Of a stretch of 43,862 bases of DNA, positions 8,247 to 16,287 are shown one piece after another. The translations under genes were made by a program, and so were the position numbers. The first letter of the stretch is position 1. Each line of letters opens with the position of its first letter. The notes under the pieces are model-generated. The model saw only the letters and a program-made list of their open reading frames with translations, did no database searches and was not told the origin of the DNA. The DNA comes from a virus, in the IMG/VR virus record IMGVR_UViG_3300044699_000038, positions 1 through 43,862 of that record. The stretch is one strand, 5' to 3'.

Positions 8247-8618
8247 TTAATCTCCCGTATCTTTAATTTCTATAACTTCTACACTACCAAATCCGGCGTC
8301 TTTTCTAAATTTCTCTAATTCAAGTTTTTTATTAACTTTTTTTCCTTTAGTTTTTACAAGTCCTGTTTTTTGTTGTTTCGCTAGATTTTCAAATGTTATC
8401 CCAGCATCTCTACTGGGTTTAACTTGGACACTAAAATTGGAAACATCAATTTCTTCTATATCTTCTACAATTATTTTGGCTTTAGATTCTTTTTTTGGAA
8501 GTTGGATGGCATTACTAGAACCTTCAAATTTAGCCCCGCACATAGGACAAAAAATTGGTTTATTTAATGTATATTCTGTTGGGTCAGAACAGGATGGGCA
8601 ATAAAGTTTTAAGGGCAT
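8247..8618 (-). CDS. Zinc-ribbon protein (123 aa)
   Basis: 123 residues. The N-terminus has a clear zinc ribbon, C7-P-S-C10 ... C24-P-M-C27-G, followed by a linker and a basic C-terminus rich in Lys (TKGKKVNKKLELEKFRKDAG). The zinc ribbon implies a nucleic-acid- or protein-binding role. Its place in the group downstream of the capsid module suggests a small virion-assembly or regulatory protein. Family function unknown. Confidence 0.65.
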   Translation of the reverse strand: MPLKLYCPSCSDPTEYTLNKPIFCPMCGAKFEGSSNAIQLPKKESKAKIIVEDIEEIDVSNFSVQVKPSRDAGITFENLAKQQKTGLVKTKGKKVNKKLELEKFRKDAGFGSVEVIEIKDTGD

Positions 8619-8624
8619 ATTTAA

Positions 8625-8867
8625 TTAAACTATTGATACGTGCTTTGCGCCTTCTAAAGATTTTTCTCTCCAAGATTTGTGTTGTCGTTTAGGAGCGGGA
8701 TATAAATAAACACCATTAAAATTCATCCATTTTTCTTCTAGCTTATCTTTAATTCGGTTAAACTTATATTGTAAAGTGTCATATAATGTAGCAAACCTAG
8801 ATAAACCATGACTATGACAAAAATGTGACCATTGTTTATCTAATGGACAATTAATATTTTTATTCAT
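8625..8867 (-). CDS. Hypothetical protein (80 aa)
   Basis: 80 residues, rich in His, Trp, Tyr and Lys, with two Cys (INCPLDKQWSHFCHSHG). Overlaps the stop of the upstream AT-hook-like gene by one base, so it is probably translationally coupled. No recognised family; could bind metal through Cys/His. Confidence 0.5.
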   Translation of the reverse strand: MNKNINCPLDKQWSHFCHSHGLSRFATLYDTLQYKFNRIKDKLEEKWMNFNGVYLYPAPKRQHKSWREKSLEGAKHVSIV

Positions 8868-9316
8868 TATCTCGCGTCTTTCATTAATTGAGTTAATTTA
8901 TTCCTAGCTTCTACGCTTAACTTAGTTCTATCAATGCCACCCGCGCTAGGATTTAATCTAACCACTTCTTGTCTAAAAACTTGCAATAATGTTTGAGTAG
9001 TTAAACCCCTATCATTAACTGGTCTTAATCCTACCCGGACACATTCTTCATGTAATTCTGGTAAAGTCATTTTTTCCAACTTATCTTTATAAGTATCATG
9101 ATCTAAAGTATCATAGCGAGCTAAGTTAATCTGTAAAAGTTTAGTTAACTTAATCTCCGTTGATTCTGCGGGGTTTTTATCTGGTTTGGGTGGTTCTACC
9201 TTATCTTTCTTATCTGTGGGTAGGATTCCTTGACTTACCTTTGTGGGTCTGCCACGCTTGCGTTTAATCGGAGGCGTTAACTGTAATTGTTCTAAAGTTT
9301 GAGCGTTTTCTATCAT
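8867..9316 (-). CDS. AT-hook-like DNA-binding protein (149 aa)
   Basis: 149 residues. An AT-hook-type motif, KRKRGRPTK, lies at about residues 18-26 and is followed by a Lys/Pro-rich low-complexity linker and a helical C-terminal domain. AT hooks bind the minor groove of AT-rich DNA. In a phage this AT-rich it could act in packaging or nucleoid handling, but that is inference. It has its own promoter (TTGACT-17-TATAAT, 9349-9377) and an AAAGGA ribosome-binding site. Confidence 0.6.
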   Translation of the reverse strand: MIENAQTLEQLQLTPPIKRKRGRPTKVSQGILPTDKKDKVEPPKPDKNPAESTEIKLTKLLQINLARYDTLDHDTYKDKLEKMTLPELHEECVRVGLRPVNDRGLTTQTLLQVFRQEVVRLNPSAGGIDRTKLSVEARNKLTQLMKDAR

Positions 9317-9348
9317 AATATCTAACTTTCCTTTATATTTTACACTCT

Positions 9349-9377
9349 ATTATAATTAAAATAAATAAAAAAGTCAA
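9349..9377 (-). promoter_or_regulatory. Sigma70-type promoter for the 8867..9316 gene
   Basis: TTGACT, 17-bp spacer, TATAAT on the minus strand, close to consensus. An AGTGTAAA copy (9339-9346) starts 2 nt after the -10. This is the best evidence that the recurrent element lies around the transcription start. Confidence 0.8.
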
Positions 9378-9383
9378 ATATAA

Positions 9384-9411
9384 AATAAAAAACGCCCGTT
9401 TTACCGGGCGC
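9384..9411 (-). terminator. Intrinsic terminator of the capsid transcript
   Basis: GC-rich hairpin CGCCCG / CGGGCG with a 6-nt loop, followed on the minus strand by TTTTTT. It lies just after the stop of 9434..9766. Confidence 0.85.
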
Positions 9412-9433
9412 TGATTAAGTTATATTAATTATT

Positions 9434-9766
9434 TTATGTATATAAGTAAGCTGGAACAACATACTTACCACCAGAAGGAGCTGAAACAACAAGCCATTGG
9501 TCAGGTGCCGCTAGGTAAACAGGTCTATTAATAGCCGCACCAGTATTGCCATAATAAGCCCCGGTTGGATTAACGCCAGTTGCCGGGAGTGTTCCATTTA
9601 CTTGACTTATATTCTGAGCGAAATATGCGCTTGCATATCCAGTTGTAGAATTAGAATCAACAAATAACAAAGCTCCGCTTGAATTAGCATATACTTTTAC
9701 TACTCCCGCCTCAGTTGGCGGCGCAACATTAGATGTTTGCTTACGATATTCGTGACTTTGACTCAT
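9434..9766 (-). CDS. Small virion protein downstream of the capsid gene (110 aa)
   Basis: 110 residues, Gly/Ala/Ser/Tyr-rich and probably beta, with a disordered N-terminus (MSQSHEYRKQTSNVAPPTEA). It follows the major capsid gene by 21 nt and precedes the terminator, so it is the last gene of the capsid transcript. Head decoration or head-fibre proteins are common at this place. No diagnostic motif is seen. Confidence 0.55.
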   Translation of the reverse strand: MSQSHEYRKQTSNVAPPTEAGVVKVYANSSGALLFVDSNSTTGYASAYFAQNISQVNGTLPATGVNPTGAYYGNTGAAINRPVYLAAPDQWLVVSAPSGGKYVVPAYLYT

Positions 9767-9787
9767 AATTTCTTATATTTTATTTAA

Positions 9788-10906
9788 TTACTTAATAATT
9801 AATCCGCTCAATACGCGAGAATCAATTACAGCAAATCCCAATTCAATACCACCATAAAAACCAATCTTTTCAGAACGATTACTCCATTGATTATCAACCT
9901 TGGTTGTAAAAGTCGTACCATAAGTAGCATTTTTAGCAACTGGTTTGATTAATGCGCCGCGAGAACGGTCAACCCCTAGAACCAATTCTTGATTTGCCGT
10001 AGCGAATGTTAAAGCAGGGCTGTTAGCATTATATAAAGTATCAAAGATATTATTATAACGCTTGCTTAAACCAAATTCAAGGAATTTGTGCAATGTTTTA
10101 CCATAAATTTCGCTTGCACCAGCATTACGATAGATTTCCTGACGGATTGCTTCAGGGAGAGCAACAGCAGTAGATTCATCGGAATTAGGAACACCACGAG
10201 TATTCATTGGTTGATAAGCCATAGCGCGAATTTGTTCCATAGCTAGAGACGAAAGATATAAATCAGTAGCCCCGCCTGAAAACTGTTGGTCAGGAGTACT
10301 TGAACCATCCCAAGCCGTATTAATTGTATCTGACAAAGTTAACAATCTATTAAAATCATCAATTTGCAATACGTCTGTGGTTGTAGTCTGAATTAAATGT
10401 TCAGAACCATTAGTTCTAGCTTCGGCAAGAGCCTTAAGGATAATATAAATACCATTATATTCAATTTTCCTAAGAATCTGTTGGGCAAGACGATTCATAC
10501 CAAGTTCCACATAATTCAAACGGCCACGGCGTAAAGTCTTTTCCAAGAAAGAAATGGCTCCGTCAAGGCGGAATGTAGAAATAGGCATTTCTTTTAATCC
10601 CCAAACACTTGTCGTACCAAGGCCACCCGCGTCATTTTGCATCCATGTTACAATAGAATTAACGTTAGTATTATCATAATACAAATCAAGTGGAAACATA
10701 GGAAGATCATCCTCATCGAATGGCTGTTCCTTATATAAGTCTTGGACAAACCCCGCCATATTAAGAACCTGTTGGATTACCGGTCCCAAGAAAGCGGCGA
10801 AAGCTGATTTAGCTTTCATGGCTGTAACTTCATCGTGAGATACCATCGCCTTCACTAATTCAATTTGTTTTGGCGTATATTCTAGACTAATTTGTGCGTT
10901 ATTCAT
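9788..10906 (-). CDS. Major capsid protein (HK97-fold type)
   Basis: 372 residues. The middle has the long spine-helix character of HK97-fold capsids (ISFLEKTLRRGRLNYVELGM, then NRLAQQILRKIEYNGI). The E-loop/A-domain order and a C-terminal P-domain strand ending in GGIELGFAVIDSRVLSG also fit. It follows a protease/scaffold-like gene and a decoration-like gene and precedes a terminator, the standard head-gene order. The first ~25 residues could be a small delta domain; a separate scaffold seems to be supplied by 11565..13232. Family assignment is by pattern and context. Confidence 0.75.
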   Translation of the reverse strand: MNNAQISLEYTPKQIELVKAMVSHDEVTAMKAKSAFAAFLGPVIQQVLNMAGFVQDLYKEQPFDEDDLPMFPLDLYYDNTNVNSIVTWMQNDAGGLGTTSVWGLKEMPISTFRLDGAISFLEKTLRRGRLNYVELGMNRLAQQILRKIEYNGIYIILKALAEARTNGSEHLIQTTTTDVLQIDDFNRLLTLSDTINTAWDGSSTPDQQFSGGATDLYLSSLAMEQIRAMAYQPMNTRGVPNSDESTAVALPEAIRQEIYRNAGASEIYGKTLHKFLEFGLSKRYNNIFDTLYNANSPALTFATANQELVLGVDRSRGALIKPVAKNATYGTTFTTKVDNQWSNRSEKIGFYGGIELGFAVIDSRVLSGLIIK

Positions 10907-10943
10907 ATTTTTTTATTTTTTCTTAAATTTTATGTTTTATAGA

Positions 10944-11495
10944 TTATGGGTCAATTTGGAATAGAGCGTAATTTTGATCTCCCGGTGCGCCCCAGAATTT
11001 TCCAACTCTAGCTGTGCTTGCATTAGCGCCAGCAACAATTTCACCAGCACCACTTGCATAACCAACTGCACCGGCTTGAACTGTTCCAGCATGTCCACCA
11101 GAAATAAATACGAAACCACGGGTTACAATCGCTGAAGTTTGACCAGAAAGAGTCCATTCGTTTTCAACCGCCTTCTGTTGATAAAATCTAAGAGGAATAC
11201 CATTTTCATCAACGGTACGAACGTCATTACGAAGCAAACCTAAAACAGTATCGCCCGAACCACAATCACGTACTTTAGGAACCGTTCCCCAAAGAGTAGA
11301 GACAGTATTACGATAAGTTGCAACACCGGGCCAGCTTAATACTTCTGCATTTGATTCGTTTGTTCTAAACCCACTTGTAGAAAGGGCGCATACAACAGTC
11401 CCCGCCGTTACAGGAAGAGAACCAGAGTATGCAAACATATTGATAATATCATATTCACTTACTTGGAATAATTTTAATTTGGTATTCGTTGACAT
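10944..11495 (-). CDS. Head decoration-like virion protein (183 aa)
   Basis: 183 residues, beta-rich, with a C-terminal segment of alternating small residues (GAVGYASGAGEIVAGANAST, then ARVGKFWGAPGDQNYALFQI). Phage decoration/stabilisation proteins share such GxAxGxGxIxAxxxxTxxVGKFL-like endings. It lies between the protease/scaffold gene and the major capsid gene. AGTGTAAT element at 11521-11528, 25 nt upstream of the ATG. Likely a capsid surface protein; moderately sure. Confidence 0.6.
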   Translation of the reverse strand: MSTNTKLKLFQVSEYDIINMFAYSGSLPVTAGTVVCALSTSGFRTNESNAEVLSWPGVATYRNTVSTLWGTVPKVRDCGSGDTVLGLLRNDVRTVDENGIPLRFYQQKAVENEWTLSGQTSAIVTRGFVFISGGHAGTVQAGAVGYASGAGEIVAGANASTARVGKFWGAPGDQNYALFQIDP

Positions 11496-11564
11496 AGTAT
11501 TTTTTCTTTATTTGATTTTTATTACACTAAATTTTTTAAATGTGAAATTCTTTCTAAGTTTTTG

Positions 11565-13232
11565 TTACTTCTTAACTTTGACACAATTTTCAGGACTCCA
11601 TGCATCTTTAAATTGATCCATAAAATCTTGTTCTCCACCCTGAGCATTAGGAAGTTTAGCATTAGCTTCTTTACCATTTTTTAATGCGTCATCAACAATT
11701 GTTTTGTCTTCGACAGAAGCTTTTGCTTCTTTCTTTTCTTCTTTGACTTCATCCTTATTTACCCATTTCTTGGTTTTAGGATCAAATACTTTTCCGCTTT
11801 TCTTTGCTTCAGCTTCTTCTAAATCTTGTCTTTCTTTAATTGCGGCTTTTGATTTTTCTTTTAAAAAGACATCATATTTTGTTTTTAATGCGTCAAACTT
11901 ATCCTTATCTAAATCTTTAATTTCAGAGGCAATTACTTGTCTTTCTTCTTTAGAAAGTTCATAAGTGTCATCAAAATAAGTCATTCTCTGGTTATATGTT
12001 TCTTCGGCTTCTTTAGCGGCAGCGATATCTTGAAGTTTCTTTAAATCTTCTTGGACTTTCTTAAGATTCGCTTCAATTTGTTCTTTTTCTTTAATTAGTT
12101 TAGCGCCGCTTTCTTGTTCGGCCACAAACTTATCGTTGGCCTTTTTAAGTTCTTGACTAATAAAATCAGTAACAGCCGAAGCTTTACATTCCTTTAAATT
12201 TTCGTCCGTAATATCTTTGATTGATTTAATATCCATAAGTTTCTTAGTTTGATTGTCTTTTGTAATATTCTTTACACTTAAATTTTGATTTGTGAAATTA
12301 TTTATTGCGGAAATCATACATTTTGCCGCACATTCGTAAGAAGTCTCGGTTGTTTTAGCTAATATATGTAAATCTTTTGTAAATTTTTCTAAATTTTCTG
12401 TAGATAAACTAAGTTCTTTATTTACTAATTCTAATGCAGTATTAATATCATTTTCGGAAGATTTAGACTTTTCAACAACCTTAATATCCTCTTTATTATC
12501 AACAATTAATGGAGATAATTGACCGGCTGGATTCTCAACAATTCCGATACCTAAAGGCATACATTCTCCAATTATAATCTTACCCACTTTATTTCCGTTA
12601 GCCAAAACAATCTTAGATCCATTTTCTAGTTCTTTAACGTATTCAGCAATTTTATTAGCATCACTAATTATAGTTCCTTCAGTTAGATTAAATTTATCAG
12701 CAGCCATTTCTACTAATTTCATTGAAGAATAACCTATTTCCCAACTGAAATAAAGAGAATCTTTTAATTTATTATCTTCTAAAGCGGCGGTTATTTTTTT
12801 ATTAGCTAATTTCCATATAATGCCGCCGATTGTAACCGCAAAGGGCTTAGTATAATCTTTAATTTCAGATTCGGTTAATTCTTTATTTGTCTCTTCGTCT
12901 GTATAAGATGCCGTTAGTACAACCCCAATAATAGATGACCTATCATGATTAGCATCTATAAAAGACATAGGAAATAAATTCGCTATTCTAACGGCTGTTT
13001 CCGAATCAACACTATCATTGTTTAGGTTTAGTTTATTAGCTAAAAATGCTTGACCGGCGACGGCTAAACAATCTATTTTTTGGCTTAAATCAATGTTTTT
13101 AGGCAAGTATTGTTTAAGACTATCATTTGAGGCTAACGATAGATATTTTTGTGCTTTTTCTTCGGATAATTGAGTAAGCTTACTTTCAAAAGCCGCCGAG
13201 TATTTAAAGTTTTTTGGTAATTCGTAAAACAT
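11565..13232 (-). CDS. Putative prohead protease-scaffold fusion
   Basis: 555 residues in two parts. Residues 1-250 form a globular domain with a conserved-looking NHDRSSIIGVV (His96) and SLYFSWEIGYSS (about 159-170), then GEC-x(n)-VENPAGQLSPLIV. That arrangement of a His in an early loop and a Ser-rich strand resembles phage capsid maturation proteases. Residues 260-520 are a long, charged, Lys/Glu-rich coiled coil typical of scaffolding. The C-terminal tail (GGEQDFMDQFKDAWSPENC) could contact the capsid. Fused protease-scaffold genes are common before the major capsid gene. Catalytic residues are inferred, not proven. Confidence 0.55.
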   Translation of the reverse strand: MFYELPKNFKYSAAFESKLTQLSEEKAQKYLSLASNDSLKQYLPKNIDLSQKIDCLAVAGQAFLANKLNLNNDSVDSETAVRIANLFPMSFIDANHDRSSIIGVVLTASYTDEETNKELTESEIKDYTKPFAVTIGGIIWKLANKKITAALEDNKLKDSLYFSWEIGYSSMKLVEMAADKFNLTEGTIISDANKIAEYVKELENGSKIVLANGNKVGKIIIGECMPLGIGIVENPAGQLSPLIVDNKEDIKVVEKSKSSENDINTALELVNKELSLSTENLEKFTKDLHILAKTTETSYECAAKCMISAINNFTNQNLSVKNITKDNQTKKLMDIKSIKDITDENLKECKASAVTDFISQELKKANDKFVAEQESGAKLIKEKEQIEANLKKVQEDLKKLQDIAAAKEAEETYNQRMTYFDDTYELSKEERQVIASEIKDLDKDKFDALKTKYDVFLKEKSKAAIKERQDLEEAEAKKSGKVFDPKTKKWVNKDEVKEEKKEAKASVEDKTIVDDALKNGKEANAKLPNAQGGEQDFMDQFKDAWSPENCVKVKK

Positions 13233-13233
13233 T

Positions 13234-13572
13234 TTAATTTTCTGGTATTTTAGCCGTAATAATAATATTATTTCTAGAAGAATAAATTACTTTAGGTTTA
13301 ACTTCATAATCTTCGGACATGCCAAGAGCTTTAAGTGCCTTATTCATTTGTCCAGCGCCTTTAATTGGGGGTATATGACTTGCCGGGTCGGTATGATTGT
13401 ACAAATTACTAGCGACCCTATCTATGTAACTATAAATTCCATCACACATTCTATACATTGAATCATATAATTCTTTATTTTGACTATCTGGCATCGCGGA
13501 AATACTTGCTCCAATTGATTCTTTTAATTTTGCTATGGATTCGCTAAGTTCTTGTAATTTTTGATCTTTCAT
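13234..13572 (-). CDS. Small helical virion/assembly protein (112 aa)
   Basis: ATG at 13572, stop 2 nt before the protease/scaffold start region. The frame is also open upstream into the beta-helix reading frame, but the ATG is preceded by an AGTGTAAT element (13588-13595) 15 nt away. Composition also changes sharply there, from beta-helix to charged alpha (LQELSESIAKLKESIGASIS), so I treat it as a separate gene. C-terminus is beta (KVIYSSRNNIIITAKIPEN). Unknown function in head assembly. Confidence 0.55.
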   Translation of the reverse strand: MKDQKLQELSESIAKLKESIGASISAMPDSQNKELYDSMYRMCDGIYSYIDRVASNLYNHTDPASHIPPIKGAGQMNKALKALGMSEDYEVKPKVIYSSRNNIIITAKIPEN

Positions 13573-14349
13573 AACATTTGTTTTTTTATTACACTTGTTT
13601 TTATTGTGGTAGCCAATAATTTGCCCCGCCGCCGGACTTGGCGCAAGCGTTCTTGTATCTGCCGCTTGAGCAGCGGAATATTGAAATGCTCCGACATCGG
13701 TAATTGATGTTTGATTAGTCCCAAAAAAATCAATAGGAGGAATACTATTTAAATTAGCTATATTTCTGGCGGCAGAATTTGATGACAGCCACCAAAGCCC
13801 TTTAGTTACATCAACGAAATTAGTTGAACTTGAAGTTCCAAGATTTGATCCTAAACGAGCAACACCAGCGGTTCCAAGAGAAACATCGCCATTAAAACTA
13901 TATATATTATTTGTGAATTGTACGGTATTTCGTGAAACATAAGCGAATGTAGTGTCTCTACTTCTAAACGTATTATTAAATACAAAATTTGTCCCACTAC
14001 CAGAACCACCATCTGAACTCATAGCCAATTCATAAACAGCACTTCCACCAGCGGCATTGGAATAACAAAGATTATTATATACTTGGCATTGATCAATAAA
14101 TCCCGTAGTTACGTTTAACTGTATTCCAAAAGCATAATTACTTCTTACAACATTATTACGAACTATACAATTTGTTCCGCCTATATAAATGCCATGATGG
14201 AACCCTTGTCGCGCCCCACAAAGTTCAATTAAACAATTTTCGACAATTATGTTTGCTTGATCTTTGGCATAAAGACCGTCCCCAGTTCCGGTTCCGGCTA
14301 ATCCAGTCTTTTTTAATCCATAAATTACGAAAGGTATTATTTGTTCCAT
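13234..14349 (-). CDS. Beta-helix protein, C-terminal part of a frameshifted gene (frame runs into next gene)
   Basis: From the first ATG in this frame (14349) the first residues are out-of-frame noise. From about 14314 it continues the 14225..15184 protein after a +1 shift: KKTGLAGTGTGDGLYAKDQA, then NIIVENCLI. It consists of right-handed parallel beta-helix rungs (NIIVENC, CIVRNNVVRSN, FVFNNTFRSRD, VQFTNNIYSFN). A further one-base change in the CCCC run at 13624-13627 would give an end reading GANYWLPQ-stop at 13601, just before the next gene's promoter element. As sequenced, the frame instead runs through into the 112-residue gene. Probable spike/depolymerase-type fold. Confidence 0.6.
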   Translation of the reverse strand: MEQIIPFVIYGLKKTGLAGTGTGDGLYAKDQANIIVENCLIELCGARQGFHHGIYIGGTNCIVRNNVVRSNYAFGIQLNVTTGFIDQCQVYNNLCYSNAAGGSAVYELAMSSDGGSGSGTNFVFNNTFRSRDTTFAYVSRNTVQFTNNIYSFNGDVSLGTAGVARLGSNLGTSSSTNFVDVTKGLWWLSSNSAARNIANLNSIPPIDFFGTNQTSITDVGAFQYSAAQAADTRTLAPSPAAGQIIGYHNKNKCNKKTNVMKDQKLQELSESIAKLKESIGASISAMPDSQNKELYDSMYRMCDGIYSYIDRVASNLYNHTDPASHIPPIKGAGQMNKALKALGMSEDYEVKPKVIYSSRNNIIITAKIPEN

Positions 14350-15184
14350 ATGCCGCTAATATACCGGGTCCTTGACAATTCGTTATACAAAGCCCATCAA
14401 CAATTATATGATGAGCCGGGGATGGATAAAGAGCGAACCCACCACCCGCCGTTCCATTTGTAAAAATAGCGCCCCATTTATTTACGGCTTTTACAGTAAG
14501 ATATGCTGTATTAAAAGTTTGATCGGCTGGATAAAAACCATCCATAACAAGAACAGTATTTGATGACCCAGCGTGAGAAAGAGCATAATCTATTGGCCAA
14601 GGCGAATTAACAGATAAGCCAGTATTGCCACTAGAACCAGTTGGGGATGCATAAAAATTAGTACCAGAAGAAACTTCTACATTAATATGCCTAGATCCAA
14701 CAGATTGCCTTTTGCTTTCTAATTGTCCAGAAGCAGTAAAACAAAAAAACAATAAAGGTAATATAAATTTTAAACGCCAATTTGTACCGTCCGAGATAAG
14801 GGTTAATGATTGACCGTTAGTAATTGTTTCTGAAAGCCCCGAAGAAGTTCTTACCGTTTGCACCCCATTTGCGTTAGTAATAATAGCCGACCCATATCCA
14901 TTTGTCGAAGACATTAAGAATACAAATAATCTTCCGGTTGTGGCGGTATTTGTTATATTAGGTAAAGTAATCAGTTGATTAGTACCAATGCAACAAACAA
15001 CTTGATTTGTGATAGAAACCGTATAGTTTGTATAAAACGGAGTTTTAATGGCATAGGTCAAATTAGTAATTGATTTACTATTAGCATCCAAATCGGTAAT
15101 TAATTTACCCCTATTAATTGGGGTTACTTGTGAAAACGCCGTAATAGACATTAAAAATAATAAACTGATAATTTTTTTAAACAT
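14225..15184 (-). CDS. Secreted/spike beta-helix protein, N-terminal part of a frameshifted gene
   Basis: 319 residues. Residues 1-19 are a good signal peptide (MFKKIISLLFLMSITAFSQ). Next is a fibre-type LITDLDANSKSITNLT, a beta domain ending LTLISDGTNWRLK, then a second hydrophobic segment (FILPLLFFCFTASGQ) that looks like another signal peptide inside the protein. It is followed by a pectate-lyase-like start (NFYASPTGSSGNTG, SPWPIDYAL). The frame ends in noise after a run of six Ts (plus 14309-14314); one base fewer joins it to the beta-helix frame downstream. Two signal-like segments suggest a fusion of two secreted genes. Confidence 0.65.
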   Translation of the reverse strand: MFKKIISLLFLMSITAFSQVTPINRGKLITDLDANSKSITNLTYAIKTPFYTNYTVSITNQVVCCIGTNQLITLPNITNTATTGRLFVFLMSSTNGYGSAIITNANGVQTVRTSSGLSETITNGQSLTLISDGTNWRLKFILPLLFFCFTASGQLESKRQSVGSRHINVEVSSGTNFYASPTGSSGNTGLSVNSPWPIDYALSHAGSSNTVLVMDGFYPADQTFNTAYLTVKAVNKWGAIFTNGTAGGGFALYPSPAHHIIVDGLCITNCQGPGILAAYGTNNTFRNLWIKKDWISRNRNWGRSLCQRSSKHNCRKLFN

Positions 15185-15218
15185 AATTTTTACCTTAATC
15201 TAAATAAATTACACATAT

Positions 15219-16184
15219 TTATAATACAATTGTATAATGCAGTCTATATGTAGATGCATCGGTCGGAGCATTCAATTGATAACCAAAACCATCCGAAGTA
15301 ATATCTCCGGTTACGCAAGCAAATAACACATACCCACCTATTGGAGATTGTACTGTCAATGTTACAGATTTTGGTGTGGAACCCAAATTTAATCCAACTA
15401 AACGTCCCCCTTCAGCTCCATTGGTAATAGCTACATTACTACCCGACACATTGCTTATGCTTGATCCGCCGCCAGTTATACCAACTGACAAACCGCTCAT
15501 ATATAAACCACCTAAAATTTTCCAATTTCCCGATAATATCTTATCGTGCCAGCCTAAAGAAGCAGCTCCGGCAGAATTAAACAAATATCTAGAGTTCCAA
15601 CCAATCGAAGTAATACTTGATGCATCATATAACGCGCGATTACTATCCCACCTTATAGAATCTACCACAAATTCATCTGATAAAATTCTATTATTAGGAT
15701 CAACCGATATAATATTATTTGTATCCCTAATATATGTAGTTTTTATATTTCCGCCAGTAATATTTATTCCATATATACCAGAGGATTGTAAAGTTTGATT
15801 TTTCCAATTTCCTGATAGAATTTTATTATTCCAATCTAAAGACGTTAATGCGCCCGGAGAAATACACCATCCAGAAGGCATAAAAATAAATGTACTTGTG
15901 CCCAAATTCCCATTTTGTTCGACAAAATAGTTTGTATTAATTTGACTGGCGAAGGTCTTATTTCCCGTAATCGTTTCTATTCCCGTTGTATGTACAAACC
16001 GCCAATCTTCGTTTTTTGGTTGAAAATTGCCACTTAATTGCAATTTATATAAAGTGTTATAAAGTCCGACTTCATACATTTTAAATGAATTTGTACTAGC
16101 CGACTCCGCATAAAATAACGTACCCGTTGTCCCAATTGCGAGCGTTGCTAAATTTGATAACCTTTGACCTGTAATTGTTGCCAT
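15219..16184 (-). CDS. Fibre-type virion protein with WN-repeat (321 aa)
   Basis: 321 residues. The N-terminus resembles fibre attachment segments. The centre holds four imperfect repeats built on a SLDWNNKILSGNW pattern (also SIRWDSNRALYD, SIGWNSRYLFN, SLGWHDKILSGNW), a repeat typical of phage fibre/chaperone-like stalks. The C-terminus is a beta domain (KSVTLTVQSPIGGYVLFACV). AGTGTAAT element at 16195-16202, 10 nt upstream of ATG. Tail fibre or head fibre; specificity unknown. Confidence 0.7.
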   Translation of the reverse strand: MATITGQRLSNLATLAIGTTGTLFYAESASTNSFKMYEVGLYNTLYKLQLSGNFQPKNEDWRFVHTTGIETITGNKTFASQINTNYFVEQNGNLGTSTFIFMPSGWCISPGALTSLDWNNKILSGNWKNQTLQSSGIYGINITGGNIKTTYIRDTNNIISVDPNNRILSDEFVVDSIRWDSNRALYDASSITSIGWNSRYLFNSAGAASLGWHDKILSGNWKILGGLYMSGLSVGITGGGSSISNVSGSNVAITNGAEGGRLVGLNLGSTPKSVTLTVQSPIGGYVLFACVTGDITSDGFGYQLNAPTDASTYRLHYTIVL

Positions 16185-16287
16185 ATCTTATAAAATTACA
16201 CTATTCTATACTATTTTCTGATACTATTAATAAATCATTGTTTTCTATAAATAAAAATCCAGTGTAGTTTGAGCCAAGCAATAAAAA

